DNA of 64,000 bases from Deltaproteobacteria bacterium (GCA_016214985.1 JACRMM010000035.1:30052-94051); one strand, 5' to 3'; counted from the first letter of the stretch, positions 34,536-43,373 are shown. Made by a program: numbers and translations. Notes: generated by a model not told the origin, from the letters alone.

Positions 34536-35936
34536 GTGAGGCGGAGCACGGGGAGGGGAGCGCCGCCTGGCGTCGCCTCCTCCTCGCCTCGACTCCTCCC
34601 ACTGAGCGAGCATCCCTTGGACCGAACACCGGAGCGCAGTCAGGCGGCGGGCCGCCACCGGGAGCTTCCCCCCGGCCTCGGAGACATCCTGCCGGAGGCC
34701 GCGGCCGGCCTGTTCTCCCTGCGCGAGCGGCTGCTGGGCGTGCTCGCGGCCTGGGGCTACCGCCCGCTGCTGCCGCCCCTGCTCGAGTACGCCGACGTCT
34801 TCGCCCGGGCGCTGGCGGACCCGGCCGAGGAGGTTTCGTTCCACAAGCTCCTGGACCGGGCCACGGGGCATATTCTGGCGATCCGGCCCGACTTCACGCC
34901 GCAGGTGGCCCGCGCGGCGGCGACCCGGTTCACCGACGCTGCGCTGCCACTGCGCCTGTGCTACGAAGGGCCGGTCGTCCGCCACGTGCCCGCCCAGCGC
35001 GGCCGGAGTCGTCAGCTCCACCAGGTGGGCGCCGAGCTGCTGGGCGTCGTGGACCCCGAGGCCGATGCGGAGACCATCGCCCTGGTGATCGAGTGCCTTC
35101 GGGCGGCCGGCCTCTCGGAGTTCAAGGTGGACGTCGGCCAGGTCGAGTTCTTCAAGGGCATCCTCGGCGGAGCCGAGCTCCCCGCCGAGACCGGGGAGCG
35201 GCTCAAGGACTGTGTGGCCCGCAAGGATGTCTCGGAGCTCGGGCGGCTACTCGAGGGCGTGCGCCTGTCGGACGCGAAGAAGCGCCTCCTGGCCGAGCTG
35301 CCGCTGCTGGCCGGGGGCGTGGAGGTCCTCGAGCGCGCCTCGGCGCTCGTGGAGTCCGACCACAGCCGGAGCGCCCTGGAGAACCTGGCCAAGGTGGTGC
35401 ACTTCGTCGAGCGGTACGGCCTGGCCGACGCGCTCACGGTGGACCTGGGAGAGCTCCGGGGCGTGGACTACCACACGGGCGTCATCTACGAGGCCTTCGT
35501 CCACCACCTCGGGAGCCCGCTGTGCAAGGGGGGCCGCTACGACGGGCTGGTCGCGGGGTTCGGGACCGACCTTCCGGCCACGGGATTCTCGCTGGACCTC
35601 GCGACCGTCATGGAGGCCCAGCGCATCGAGGGCACCCGAGAGGGCGCTTCTCGGGCGGAAGGAGCCCTGATCGTCGCCCTTGAGCCGGACCGCTCCGGGG
35701 CCGTGGCCCTGGCCCGCCGGCTCCGGGGCGCGGGCGTTCGGGCAGCGCGGGAGCTGGTGGACCGTCCACTGGACGACTCCCTCGTCCACGCCCGGGAACA
35801 GGGCTTTCGCTGGATGGTAGCCCTGGGAACCGAGGGTAACGGCGGGGGCGGCGCCCTCATCGTTCACGTGGTCACCGGGGAGAGGGAGACCGCGCCCGTA
35901 GAGGGGATCGTCCGGCGTCTGGCCGGAGAGGAGTGA
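34536..35936 (+). CDS. hisZ: ATP phosphoribosyltransferase regulatory subunit
   Basis: Up to 466 residues. HisRS-like fold without the anticodon domain's full set of motifs: LPPGLGDILPEAA, IRPDFTPQVARAAATRF (motif 2 region), LGELRGVDYHTGVIYEAF and GGRYDGLVAGFG. These patterns, with length near 400, indicate HisZ rather than HisS. HisZ activates and regulates the short-form HisG. The start is uncertain: GTG 34536 has no good ribosome site, and TTG 34617 would give about 439 residues and a more usual N-terminus. The gene sits between serA and purA with spacings of 4 and 3 bases. Confidence 0.85.
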   Translation: MRRSTGRGAPPGVASSSPRLLPLSEHPLDRTPERSQAAGRHRELPPGLGDILPEAAAGLFSLRERLLGVLAAWGYRPLLPPLLEYADVFARALADPAEEVSFHKLLDRATGHILAIRPDFTPQVARAAATRFTDAALPLRLCYEGPVVRHVPAQRGRSRQLHQVGAELLGVVDPEADAETIALVIECLRAAGLSEFKVDVGQVEFFKGILGGAELPAETGERLKDCVARKDVSELGRLLEGVRLSDAKKRLLAELPLLAGGVEVLERASALVESDHSRSALENLAKVVHFVERYGLADALTVDLGELRGVDYHTGVIYEAFVHHLGSPLCKGGRYDGLVAGFGTDLPATGFSLDLATVMEAQRIEGTREGASRAEGALIVALEPDRSGAVALARRLRGAGVRAARELVDRPLDDSLVHAREQGFRWMVALGTEGNGGGGALIVHVVTGERETAPVEGIVRRLAGEE

Positions 35937-37232
<1,296 letters not shown>

Positions 37233-37294
37233 AACGCGTCGGGTCCCAAGTGCCGCGTGCCACGTAGGCACCAAGGACAACCGGGGGCGGTCAA

Positions 37295-37678
37295 ATGAGG
37301 GTCGATCGCTTCGAGGACCTTGACTCCTGGAAAGAGGCCAGGGACCTCGTTCGAACGATCTAGGGCGCTCTGGCCCCCTGCAGGGACTTTGCGTTTTGCG
37401 ACCAACGGCAGCGGGCGGGCGTTTCCGTCATGGCGAACCTTGCCGAGGGCTTCGGGAGAGGGAGCGCGAAGGAGTGCATCCAGTTCTTCGTCATTGCCAG
37501 AGGCTCGGCCGCGAAGGTAAAGAGTCTCGGCTACGCCGCGCTTGACCTCGGTCCTCTGGAAGAGGAACAGTTCTCGGACTTCGCCGAGCGGTGCGATAGA
37601 ATAAGGGCACTCCTCAACGGGTTGATTCGGCACCCAAAAACGACTGTGCCAGGTGCCGCGTCTGGCGTACCGAGGTAG
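37295..37678 (+). pseudogene. Four-helix-bundle (23S rRNA intervening-sequence type) protein with in-frame stop
   Basis: In one frame from ATG 37295: MRVDRFEDLDSWKEARDLVRTI, then TAG at 37361-37363, then continuing open to 37678 through DQRQRAGVSVMANLAEGFGRGS, IQFFVIARGSAAKVKSLGYAALDLG and IRALLNGL. This is the usual full length (about 125 residues) of the S23/four-helix-bundle family, with its hallmark NLAEGFGRGS. A single nonsense codon interrupts the first helix pair, and the few residues after it (GALAPC) also look degraded, so I call it a pseudogene rather than a readthrough product. The family is common in accessory DNA; its function is unknown. Confidence 0.75.
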
Positions 37679-37940
37679 AATGCCCTGCCGGGTACCGCCT
37701 ATCAGGTTCTGTCTTGAACCGCGACCCGACACTCGGAACGCGGCACCGGGCTCTGAGGATTGGGCCAAAGAGGGAACGTCAGAACTTCCGGAAGCTGACG
37801 CCTCGCTCGCGCGCCCCCCGACCCTCGCTTGTCGAGGTTGCCGACGTGAAACTCGATACAGGGCAGCCGGACCTCGAATTCGGAGTTCTCACTCTTACGC
37901 GGAACGCGGAACTCGGCACTCGGAACAGCTTTCAGATTGT

Positions 37941-38016
37941 GGGCCGTTAGCTCAGCTGGCAGAGCACCTGACTTTTAATCAGGTGGTCGCAGGTTCGACC
38001 CCTGCACGGCTCACCA
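37941..38016 (+). tRNA. tRNA-Lys (anticodon UUU)
   Basis: 76 nt with encoded CCA. Acceptor GGGCCGT/ACGGCTC (one G-U pair), D-stem GCTC/GAGC, anticodon stem CCTGA/TCAGG with loop CTTTTAA, T-arm GCAGG-TTCGACC-CCTGC. Short copies of its 3' end recur at 41229-41241 and 43225-43236, so it may have served as an attachment site. Confidence 0.97.
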
Positions 38017-38026
38017 CTAATATCAA

Positions 38027-38057
38027 GGGGTTAGGCTTTCGGGCCTGACCCCTTTTT
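38027..38057 (+). terminator. Rho-independent terminator of tRNA-Lys
   Basis: A 10-bp stem GGGGTTAGGC/GCCTGACCCC (one G-U pair) with a 6-nt loop, followed by TTTTT at 38053-38057. It begins 10 bases after the tRNA. Confidence 0.9.
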
Positions 38058-38639
38058 CCTTCCAAGGGCCTAATGGGTAGCATCCTGGGTAGCGTTTCAG
38101 GAGGAACTGGAAGAGATGTGAACTTCCGGGGAAGGCGCCTGCTCTTCAAGACGGTGCTTCAGGCTTCCAGTCAGACAAGCCTCCCCCTCGGCCAAGGATT
38201 ACCCTCATGGGAGAAGCGGCTTCGACCCGGATCGCTGCCCTGGCCTGCCACCCACCCAAACGGAGCAGGCAGCCCTGTGGCGGCATTTGTCCCCGAGACG
38301 GACTAAAAGTGCAGGTGGCGGCCGAAGCCCCGAAGCGGCTCCGGGCCCGCCACGTCCGGGGTCTCTCTCCCGATCATCGGGAAAGTCCTCGGACACACAC
38401 AGGCGTCTACGACGCATATCTCGTGCCCGGCCGTGCCCCCAGTCTCTCGGTCGTCAGGAAGGCTCGAGAGGGCGCGTAAACGAAGGTATTCGGAATGGGG
38501 AACGAGGCGAAATCCCATACGACCCCGCATACCCTCGCGGTCGCCTGGGCCGGCCAAGCCACCACAACCTTCAGTACGACTCGCCTTCGACCTCGGGGAC
38601 GAGGTGTCGGCCGCGTCCCCTAACCATGGTACTCCATGG
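38058..38639. other. Gene-free stretch behind tRNA-Lys
   Basis: 582 bases in which I recognise no gene on either strand; the short open frames lack ribosome sites and resemble no known family. TGGGTAGC occurs twice with a 12-bp period (38074-38081 and 38086-38093) just after the tRNA terminator. Such short direct repeats can be recombinase arm sites, but this is speculative. Confidence 0.5.
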
Positions 38640-39152
38640 TCAGGCCTCTGCGCGGTACCTGATGCTTTCGAGCCTCGGCCGCGGTCCGGGGAACTCGGCC
38701 GGGTAGCCTGTCGGCAGAAGCACGACGACTTTCATGTGGGCTGGCAGGCCGAAGTACGCCCGGACCTCCTCGCGATCGAAGACGTGCACCCAACAGGTGC
38801 CGAGGCCCAGCTTCACGGCCTGCAGCGTCATGTGGTCGACGGCGACCGCCACATTCATGGCGGCGACCTCCTCTCCGAGGGGCAGCTCGAAAGGGCGACC
38901 CGATCCGGACTTCAGGGTCGATCCAACGAAGATGAGCGGAGCCGTCAGGCAGGCCCCCCAGCCATAGGCTGCCTTTCGGAGCACGCCGAGCCCCTCGGGG
39001 TCATCGACAACAAGCGCCCGAAATGGCTGAATGTCCACGGGGGACGGCGCAAGGCGCGCCGCCTCGAGAAGCTCCTCGACCTTCTCCGGTTCGACCGGGC
39101 GTGATTGGTATCGGCGGATGGCGCGACGAGAACGGATCTCTTCAAGGATCAT
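38640..39152 (-). CDS. Nitroreductase family protein
   Basis: 170 residues from ATG 39152 with a strong GGAGGAAA ribosome site. The N-terminus (MILEEIRSRRAIRRYQSRPVEPEKVEELLEAARLAPS) is the classical FMN-binding nitroreductase start. AVAVDHMTLQAVKLGLGTCWV and the VVLLPTGYPAEFPGPRPRLE end are also typical. The family uses FMN and NAD(P)H to reduce nitro- and quinone-like compounds or acts in cofactor metabolism; the exact substrate is unknown. It follows the DUF4242 gene by 137 bp on the same strand. Confidence 0.88.
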   Translation of the reverse strand: MILEEIRSRRAIRRYQSRPVEPEKVEELLEAARLAPSPVDIQPFRALVVDDPEGLGVLRKAAYGWGACLTAPLIFVGSTLKSGSGRPFELPLGEEVAAMNVAVAVDHMTLQAVKLGLGTCWVHVFDREEVRAYFGLPAHMKVVVLLPTGYPAEFPGPRPRLESIRYRAEA

Positions 39153-39289
39153 CTGATTTCCTCCACTGCAAAGGTTTCCCGACGGGTTTCGATCGTGGGG
39201 CGGCTCCCATGAGGCAAAGGGTGATCGGCCAAGTCTGCCGCGGTCCTCCCTTCCCCCTTTACCCACAAGCTCTGCTGGCGAACCCACAC

Positions 39290-39541
39290 TCAGGCACCCG
39301 CTTGGACCTCGGTGATCTCGTCGGCGACAAGGCCGTGCGCCTCGCGGTGTACGGCCATGGCTGCTTCCTTGCTCGGCGCTTCGACCAGGCAGAAGACCTT
39401 GCCCTTCTCTTCGTCGAACCAGTACTGCTTATAATCCACGCCGTGCTTCCCCTGCACTTCGAGGTCGCGAGCATGCGCCCCCGCGACAGCTTCCTTCGTC
39501 AAGCCTTCCACGCGATAGTGGGCGTCCATATAAAGCGGCAT
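39290..39541 (-). CDS. DUF4242 (SCO4226-like) small protein
   Basis: 83 residues from ATG 39541 (AGGAGGGA upstream). Sequence MPLYMDAHYRVEGLTKEAV, AHARDLEVQGKHGVDYKQYW, KVFCLVEAPSKEAAMAVHREAHGL fits the DUF4242 family, ferredoxin-like alpha/beta proteins of which the Streptomyces member SCO4226 binds nickel. The His residues at the ends of the conserved stretches are present. Function in this genome unknown; it precedes the nitroreductase gene. Confidence 0.85.
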   Translation of the reverse strand: MPLYMDAHYRVEGLTKEAVAGAHARDLEVQGKHGVDYKQYWFDEEKGKVFCLVEAPSKEAAMAVHREAHGLVADEITEVQAGA

Positions 39542-40115
39542 GTCGATCCCTCCTCTGGCTGATTGTTGACCTGCTAAGGTAGGTTAAGGTCCCTTGCGGT
39601 GGTTGTCACCCATGGGAACCCTTGGACGTCGCTGCCGCTAGCCGGCCGGATAGACTCGGCGCCCTGCCAACCGAGGAGCTCCTTGGAAGGTCTTGGGGGC
39701 TGATCCGCCTCCAAGATCACGAAGCCCAGAGCCTATGGGTTCCCATCCTTCGCGCACTTCGGATTGCGCTCGCCCCAATACCTGCGTTCTGAAACGCCGG
39801 ACGCCCGTGCCGGACGCGTTTTCCTGGGCAGATAGCTTGGGCTCAACCCTCCGGGCGACCGTCTTGCGAAAGCTTCCGGAGGACTCTTGCAACGCTTCCA
39901 GTGGATTCTTGCAGCGGACCCGGGCGGTGGAGCCCCCTCGCCTCCGCTCGCGAAGGACGGGCTTGGAACCCCTTCAGCGCTGCCCGTCGGAGTCAAGTAG
40001 GCCACAACGTCACTTGGCAGGTCCGCGCTCCGCGGTTCCTCGAGGCGCTTCCCGTGCGGTCGCGGGACAGGTAGAATGCGCCCTGGAAGGCTCCCCTGCC
40101 CCACAGGAGACAGAG
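39542..40115. other. Noncoding stretch upstream of the MNT/HepT-like pair
   Basis: 574 bases without a recognisable gene. It contains the first copy of the 45-bp direct repeat (39917-39961). The open frame that runs into the MNT gene from 39693 is low-complexity Ser/Arg/Pro and is not considered coding upstream of ATG 40116. Confidence 0.5.
39917..39961. repeat. 45-bp direct repeat, copy 1
   Basis: Identical over all 45 bases to 43008-43052, starting GACCCGGGCGGTGGAG and ending GCGAAGGACGGG. Copy 2 lies 3 bases from the truncated inverted copy of the HepT-like gene. Confidence 0.9.
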
Positions 40116-40505
40116 ATGCCGAGAACAGCGAGGGACCTGACCCCCGAGGAACTCGGGTCGTACCGGCCGTGGCTTCGGATTGCAGAGCGGTCAAAGGACC
40201 CCGCTCGGGTAGAACGAAGAGCCCGTGCCTGGGATGCCGCGCGCGCGGGTGCCGCTCTTCTGAAAGAACGCTACGGAGCGAGGCGTGTGGCGGCGTTCGG
40301 TTCTCTCCTGAGCGCGGAAGCGTTCACACCTTGGTCGGATGTGGACCTCGCCGTTTCCGGCCTAGACGCGGGGCTCTACTACGAAGCGGCCGGAGCGGCG
40401 CTCGATCTGGGAGCGTCCCTCGGTGTCAAGATCGATGTCATTGACCTGGACAGCTGCCCCAGCGAACTGCGCCGAGCCATCGAAACCCGTGGGATGGATT
40501 TGTGA
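40116..40505 (+). CDS. MNT-domain nucleotidyltransferase (antitoxin of an MNT/HEPN pair)
   Basis: 129 residues from ATG 40116 with AGGAGA upstream. A minimal nucleotidyltransferase: RRVAAFGSLLS, then WSDVDLAVSG (the GS...DxD metal/nucleotide site), then a third acidic position in KIDVIDLDS. Partners of HEPN proteins in this arrangement (type VII toxin-antitoxin) modify the HEPN toxin by adding AMP to a Tyr. The stop overlaps the start of the HEPN gene (GTGA). The first ~55 residues form a helical extension not present in the smallest MNT proteins. Accessory-region gene. Confidence 0.85.
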   Translation: MPRTARDLTPEELGSYRPWLRIAERSKDPARVERRARAWDAARAGAALLKERYGARRVAAFGSLLSAEAFTPWSDVDLAVSGLDAGLYYEAAGAALDLGASLGVKIDVIDLDSCPSELRRAIETRGMDL

Positions 40506-40975
40506 CAGACGTCCTTCGCGATCTTGCAGCCCGGATCCGCGCCGAGGTCGCGGATCTCAGCCACACTGCCGAACTCGCCCAGAGGCGCTGGGACAAGGCG
40601 ACTGCTGACAGCGATTACCTGGGCAGCGTCGCCCTCGATCTCGAGAGCTTCTACCAAGGCGTCGAGCGGTGTCTCGCGCTCGTCGCGAAGATCGTAGATG
40701 GACGCGTTCCTTCGGGGGAGCAGTGGCACCAAGCCCTTCTGGCGCAGATGGCGGCGGAGGTCGAAGGCGTGCGGCCGGCTGTCATTTCGGAGGAGGCAAA
40801 GGCCCCGCTTGATCGACTTCGCGGGTTTCGGCACGTCGCGCGCAACGTGTACGCGTTCAACTTGAGTCCTGACAAGATCAGCGGCCTCGTCCTCGGACTC
40901 CCCCTGGTGTTGGAGTTGGTGCAGGCAGACCTTCAGGCGTTCGCCGGATTCCTCGAAGAGGCCGCCTCTCGTTGA
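40502..40975 (+). CDS. HEPN (HepT-like) toxin partner of the MNT protein
   Basis: 157 residues, GTG start at 40502 overlapping the MNT stop. All-helical; the first half (AELAQRRWDKATADSDYLGSVALDLESFYQGVERCLALVAKIVDG) is typical of HepT-like HEPN domains, and LRGFRHVARNVYAFNL carries the signature region. The RNase motif of HEPN toxins is R-X4-6-H; here the corresponding run is R-HVAR-N-V-Y, with Asn where His is expected, so RNase activity is doubtful unless this subfamily tolerates Asn. The Tyr that MNT partners modify appears present. A 164-bp inverted partial copy of this gene lies at 43055-43218. Confidence 0.85.
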   Translation: MTDVLRDLAARIRAEVADLSHTAELAQRRWDKATADSDYLGSVALDLESFYQGVERCLALVAKIVDGRVPSGEQWHQALLAQMAAEVEGVRPAVISEEAKAPLDRLRGFRHVARNVYAFNLSPDKISGLVLGLPLVLELVQADLQAFAGFLEEAASR

Positions 40976-41391
40976 AGAACTCTCCCCGCCTGGAGTCCCG
41001 TCCGTTCCATTCCATTGGACCGTGGATCGGCCGCGAACGTTGACCGACCATCAGCGTTCACCCTTCAATCGCCAAAAGGGCTCAACCGCTCGTCATGTAG
41101 GCGATTCTAGCAAAGGGGGGGCAGCATTGGACGCCGATTCGGCCTTGTGGTGGGTCACTCGTACCATCGGGATCGACACTCCGTTACGGCAGATGAACGA
41201 GCTGTTCCCAGGTGCCCACTTTCGCACGGCACGGCTCACCATCTCTTTCTTTGTTTTTCGGTCACCCCTTTTCCCCGCTCGCGGGGCCCACCAGTCCGAT
41301 ACCGGTCCACGGCCCCCGAAACCCCTGCGGCCCTTGGGTCTCAGACGCCGGTGTTCGTAGGGAACGGAGAACCAGGCGAGAAGGAGCCGCG
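40976..41391. other. Noncoding stretch between the two toxin-antitoxin loci
   Basis: 416 bases, visibly less GC-rich than the flanks (for example CTCTTTCTTTGTTTTTC at 41243-41259). No gene is recognised. It contains a 13-bp copy of the tRNA-Lys 3' end at 41229-41241. Confidence 0.5.
41229..41241 (+). other. Possible attachment-site remnant (copy of tRNA-Lys 3' end)
   Basis: GCACGGCTCACCA is identical to the last 13 bases of tRNA-Lys (38004-38016) and in the same orientation, 3.2 kb downstream. The match is short for a tRNA attachment site, but a third copy of 12 bases lies at 43225-43236. Confidence 0.35.
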
Positions 41392-41652
41392 ATGCTGGCA
41401 GTGAAGCTCAGGGGAGAGATCTCGGGGGACGGGCACCTCGTCGTGGAGCTTCCTGACGACATGGAGCCAGGGCCCGTCGAAGTGATTGTCTTGCAGGAGG
41501 CAGAGAAGAAACTCAAACGCCGGAGCCGCATAACCGAAGCAACCCACCCGACCTTCGGTATGTGGGCTGACCGCGAAGAAGCCCGGGACCCAGTCGCCTT
41601 CGCCGCCGAACTGAGGCGACGGATCGAGAGCCGAGCCGATTCCCGTGACTGA
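41392..41652 (+). CDS. VapB-like antitoxin
   Basis: 86 residues from ATG 41392 with AAGGAG upstream. The N-terminal part (MLAVKLRGEISGDGHLVVELPDDMEPGPVEVIVLQ) is a short AbrB-like/DUF2281-type beta segment. The C-terminal part (HPTFGMWADREEARDPVAFAAELRRRIE) is the Phe/Trp-containing tail that antitoxins of PIN toxins wrap around the toxin. Its stop overlaps the GTG of a PIN-domain remnant. It is now an orphan antitoxin, because the toxin is truncated. Confidence 0.75.
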   Translation: MLAVKLRGEISGDGHLVVELPDDMEPGPVEVIVLQEAEKKLKRRSRITEATHPTFGMWADREEARDPVAFAAELRRRIESRADSRD

Positions 41653-41782
41653 AGGCGGCTGGCTCCTCGACACATCGATCCTCGTGGACGTTCTCCGAGG
41701 GAACGAGGTGGCCCGCTCCTGGGTCGACTCGCTCCCGGCCAAAGTTGGCCGTCGATTCACACTAGGCGCAGCCGCCGCTTGA
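41645..41782 (+). pseudogene. Truncated VapC-like PIN-domain toxin
   Basis: From GTG 41645: EGGWLLDTSILVDVLRGNEVARSWVDSLPAKVG, the first beta-alpha unit of a PIN domain with its first catalytic Asp (LLDTS), overlapping the VapB-like stop. After about 33 residues the PIN similarity ends and the frame closes at TGA 41780-41782 after 45 codons; a full PIN toxin is about 130 residues. The break falls close to 41750, where DNA of the convergent HD-GYP gene begins. It lacks the other three acidic residues and cannot be an active RNase. Confidence 0.8.
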
Positions 41783-42832
41783 ATTTCGGGCCACGGAGGG
41801 CCCAAGGTGTCCGGGGACGGAGAAAACCGCGAGACACGCGTCCACCGCGTCGACATCGTAGAGAATGCCCCGATTGCGAGTGATTTCCCCGAGGGCCCGG
41901 TCGAAGCCCTTGCTCGGCCGGTAGGGTCGGTGAGAGCCCATGGATTCCACTACGTCGGCGACCGTCAGGAGGCGGGCGTTCCGGCAGATGTCGCTTCCGG
42001 AGAGACCTTCCGGATAGCCGGAGCCGTCGAGGAGTTCCTGGTGCTGCAAGACCGGTTGCGTGATGTGGTCGGGCATGCCCAGGGACGCCAGGAGGTCGGA
42101 GCCGACTTTCGGGTGGGCGCGCACCACGTCCAACTCCAACGAGTTGAGCTTTCCCGGTTTGCAGAGGATTTCGATGGGTATACTCAGCTTGCCCACATCG
42201 TGAAGTTCCGAGGCGATTCGCAATCCCCAGAGTTCCTGGTCCGTGAGCCCCACTTGTCGGCCTATGGCTTCCGCCAGTTGGGCAACTCGGCACTGGTGCT
42301 CGGCGGTATAGGGGTCTCGGAGTTTTCCGATGGTAGCGATTGCGTTGGCCAGGCGCTCCAACTCCACCGGTCCAAAATTGCGGGGGGTTTCCGCGTCCTC
42401 CTTCAAACTCGCGAACTGCGCCTCGGCGCATCGGTTCTCCCGGAGGGTCTCCGCCTTTTCCATCGCGTTTCGAAGCGCCGTGTGCAGGAGCAACGGGGTC
42501 GCGATGGGAAGCTGAACCACATCCCAGCCGCCCAAGTCGATTCCCGTTGCCGCTTGGGTCATGGCCGAAGGGTGGGCAAGGAGGATGACGGGCGTTGCGG
42601 GAAACTCCCTGACGAAGGTGTGCAGCACCACGAGGGCATCTTCGTCGGGCGAGGAAAGGTCGAGAAGCACTGCGTCCGAAGGGCGCCGTCGGAAAGCCTG
42701 GAGTGCCGCCGGGGCTGTCTGTTCGCTGAGAACCGAGGCGCCGCGGGCACCGAGAAGGGTCTTTAGGGTTGCCGCCGTATCGTCATCACACCCCGCGGTC
42801 AGCACCGTCGGAAATCGCTTTTCCCATGGCAT
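41762..42832 (-). CDS. HD-GYP domain protein with degenerate receiver domain
   Basis: 356 residues from ATG 42832 (AAGAGG upstream). Residues about 8-125 resemble a response-regulator receiver: acidic CDDD, phospho-acceptor-like Asp in AVLLDLSS, and ILLAHPS; but the conserved Lys near its end is replaced (VQLPIATP), so signalling through it may be altered. Residues about 155-345 are an HD-GYP domain with ASELHDVGKLSIP (HD) and HQELLDGSGYPEGL (the usual HHE reads HQE; GYP intact). HD-GYP proteins hydrolyse cyclic di-GMP. It is convergent with and overlaps the truncated VapC. A possible promoter (TTGACG at 42939-42934) lies upstream. Confidence 0.85.
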   Translation of the reverse strand: MPWEKRFPTVLTAGCDDDTAATLKTLLGARGASVLSEQTAPAALQAFRRRPSDAVLLDLSSPDEDALVVLHTFVREFPATPVILLAHPSAMTQAATGIDLGGWDVVQLPIATPLLLHTALRNAMEKAETLRENRCAEAQFASLKEDAETPRNFGPVELERLANAIATIGKLRDPYTAEHQCRVAQLAEAIGRQVGLTDQELWGLRIASELHDVGKLSIPIEILCKPGKLNSLELDVVRAHPKVGSDLLASLGMPDHITQPVLQHQELLDGSGYPEGLSGSDICRNARLLTVADVVESMGSHRPYRPSKGFDRALGEITRNRGILYDVDAVDACLAVFSVPGHLGPSVARNSSGGCA

Positions 42833-43007
42833 GGAGGTGCCTCTTCGGTCCTGGGGATGATGCCGTTCATCCGAAAGCAATGGCGGGGCCGCACGCATCG
42901 CTACCATACTATCATCCGAGCGGGCGGGGGACTCGTCAAGACCGAGGGCCGCTTTGGGATGCTGCAAAGGTACTGAAGGTATGGGGGGCACTGGGTGTTC
43001 ACGAGCA

Positions 43008-43052
43008 GACCCGGGCGGTGGAGCCCCCTCGCCTCCGCTCGCGAAGGACGGG
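43008..43052. repeat. 45-bp direct repeat, copy 2
   Basis: Identical to 39917-39961 in the same orientation. It abuts the duplicated HepT-like fragment with a 2-bp gap. Confidence 0.9.
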
Positions 43053-43054
43053 AG

Positions 43055-43218
43055 GTAGAAGCTCTGGATATCGAGGGCCACGCTGCCCAGGTAATCGCTG
43101 TCAGCAGTCGCCTTGTCCCAGCGCCTCTGGGCGAGTTCGGCAGTGCGCGACCTCGGCGCGGATCCGGGCTGCAAGATCGCGAAGGACGTCCGTCACAAGT
43201 CCATCCCACGGGTTTCGA
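43055..43218 (-). pseudogene. Inverted, truncated copy of the MNT/HepT-like junction
   Basis: The reverse complement of 43055-43218 matches 40480-40654 nearly base for base: the last codons of the MNT gene, the HEPN start and its first ~50 codons through SVALD..SFY. Differences are a few substitutions and a net 11-bp deletion (around GATCTCAGCCA) that shifts the frame. The copy ends abruptly at both sides, one side next to the 45-bp repeat and the other next to the tRNA-Lys-like 12-mer. Confidence 0.9.
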
Positions 43219-43224
43219 CGGCCG

Positions 43225-43236
43225 GCACGGCTCACC
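43225..43236 (+). other. Possible second attachment-site remnant
   Basis: GCACGGCTCACC matches 12 of the last 13 bases of tRNA-Lys in the same orientation, and shares CGGCACGGCTCACC (14 bp) with the site at 41229. It lies 6 bases from the end of the duplicated HepT-like fragment. Confidence 0.3.
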
Positions 43237-43373
43237 GGGTCGGGCGGGGCGATGGAGAAGGGGTGGCATCGGGACCCGCTTCAGGGACGCGCCTGCACAA
43301 CGCACTCGTGGCGCGCCTCCACGTTGGGCTGTGCCCGTTGGGCGTCGCAGAGCAGTTCCGGGGAGAGTCGGTC

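Larger units (their letters stand above)
42833..43373. other. Mosaic noncoding stretch of repeat fragments
   Basis: 541 bases with no intact gene. In order it holds the HD-GYP upstream region, the second 45-bp repeat (43008-43052), an inverted truncated copy of the HepT-like gene (43055-43218) and a 12-bp tRNA-Lys 3'-end match (43225-43236). Confidence 0.6.

Noticed and set aside
41022..41360. A 112-codon open frame between the toxin-antitoxin loci
   Set aside because: No ribosome site; composition changes within the frame, and it spans the tRNA-like 13-mer; no domain is recognisable.
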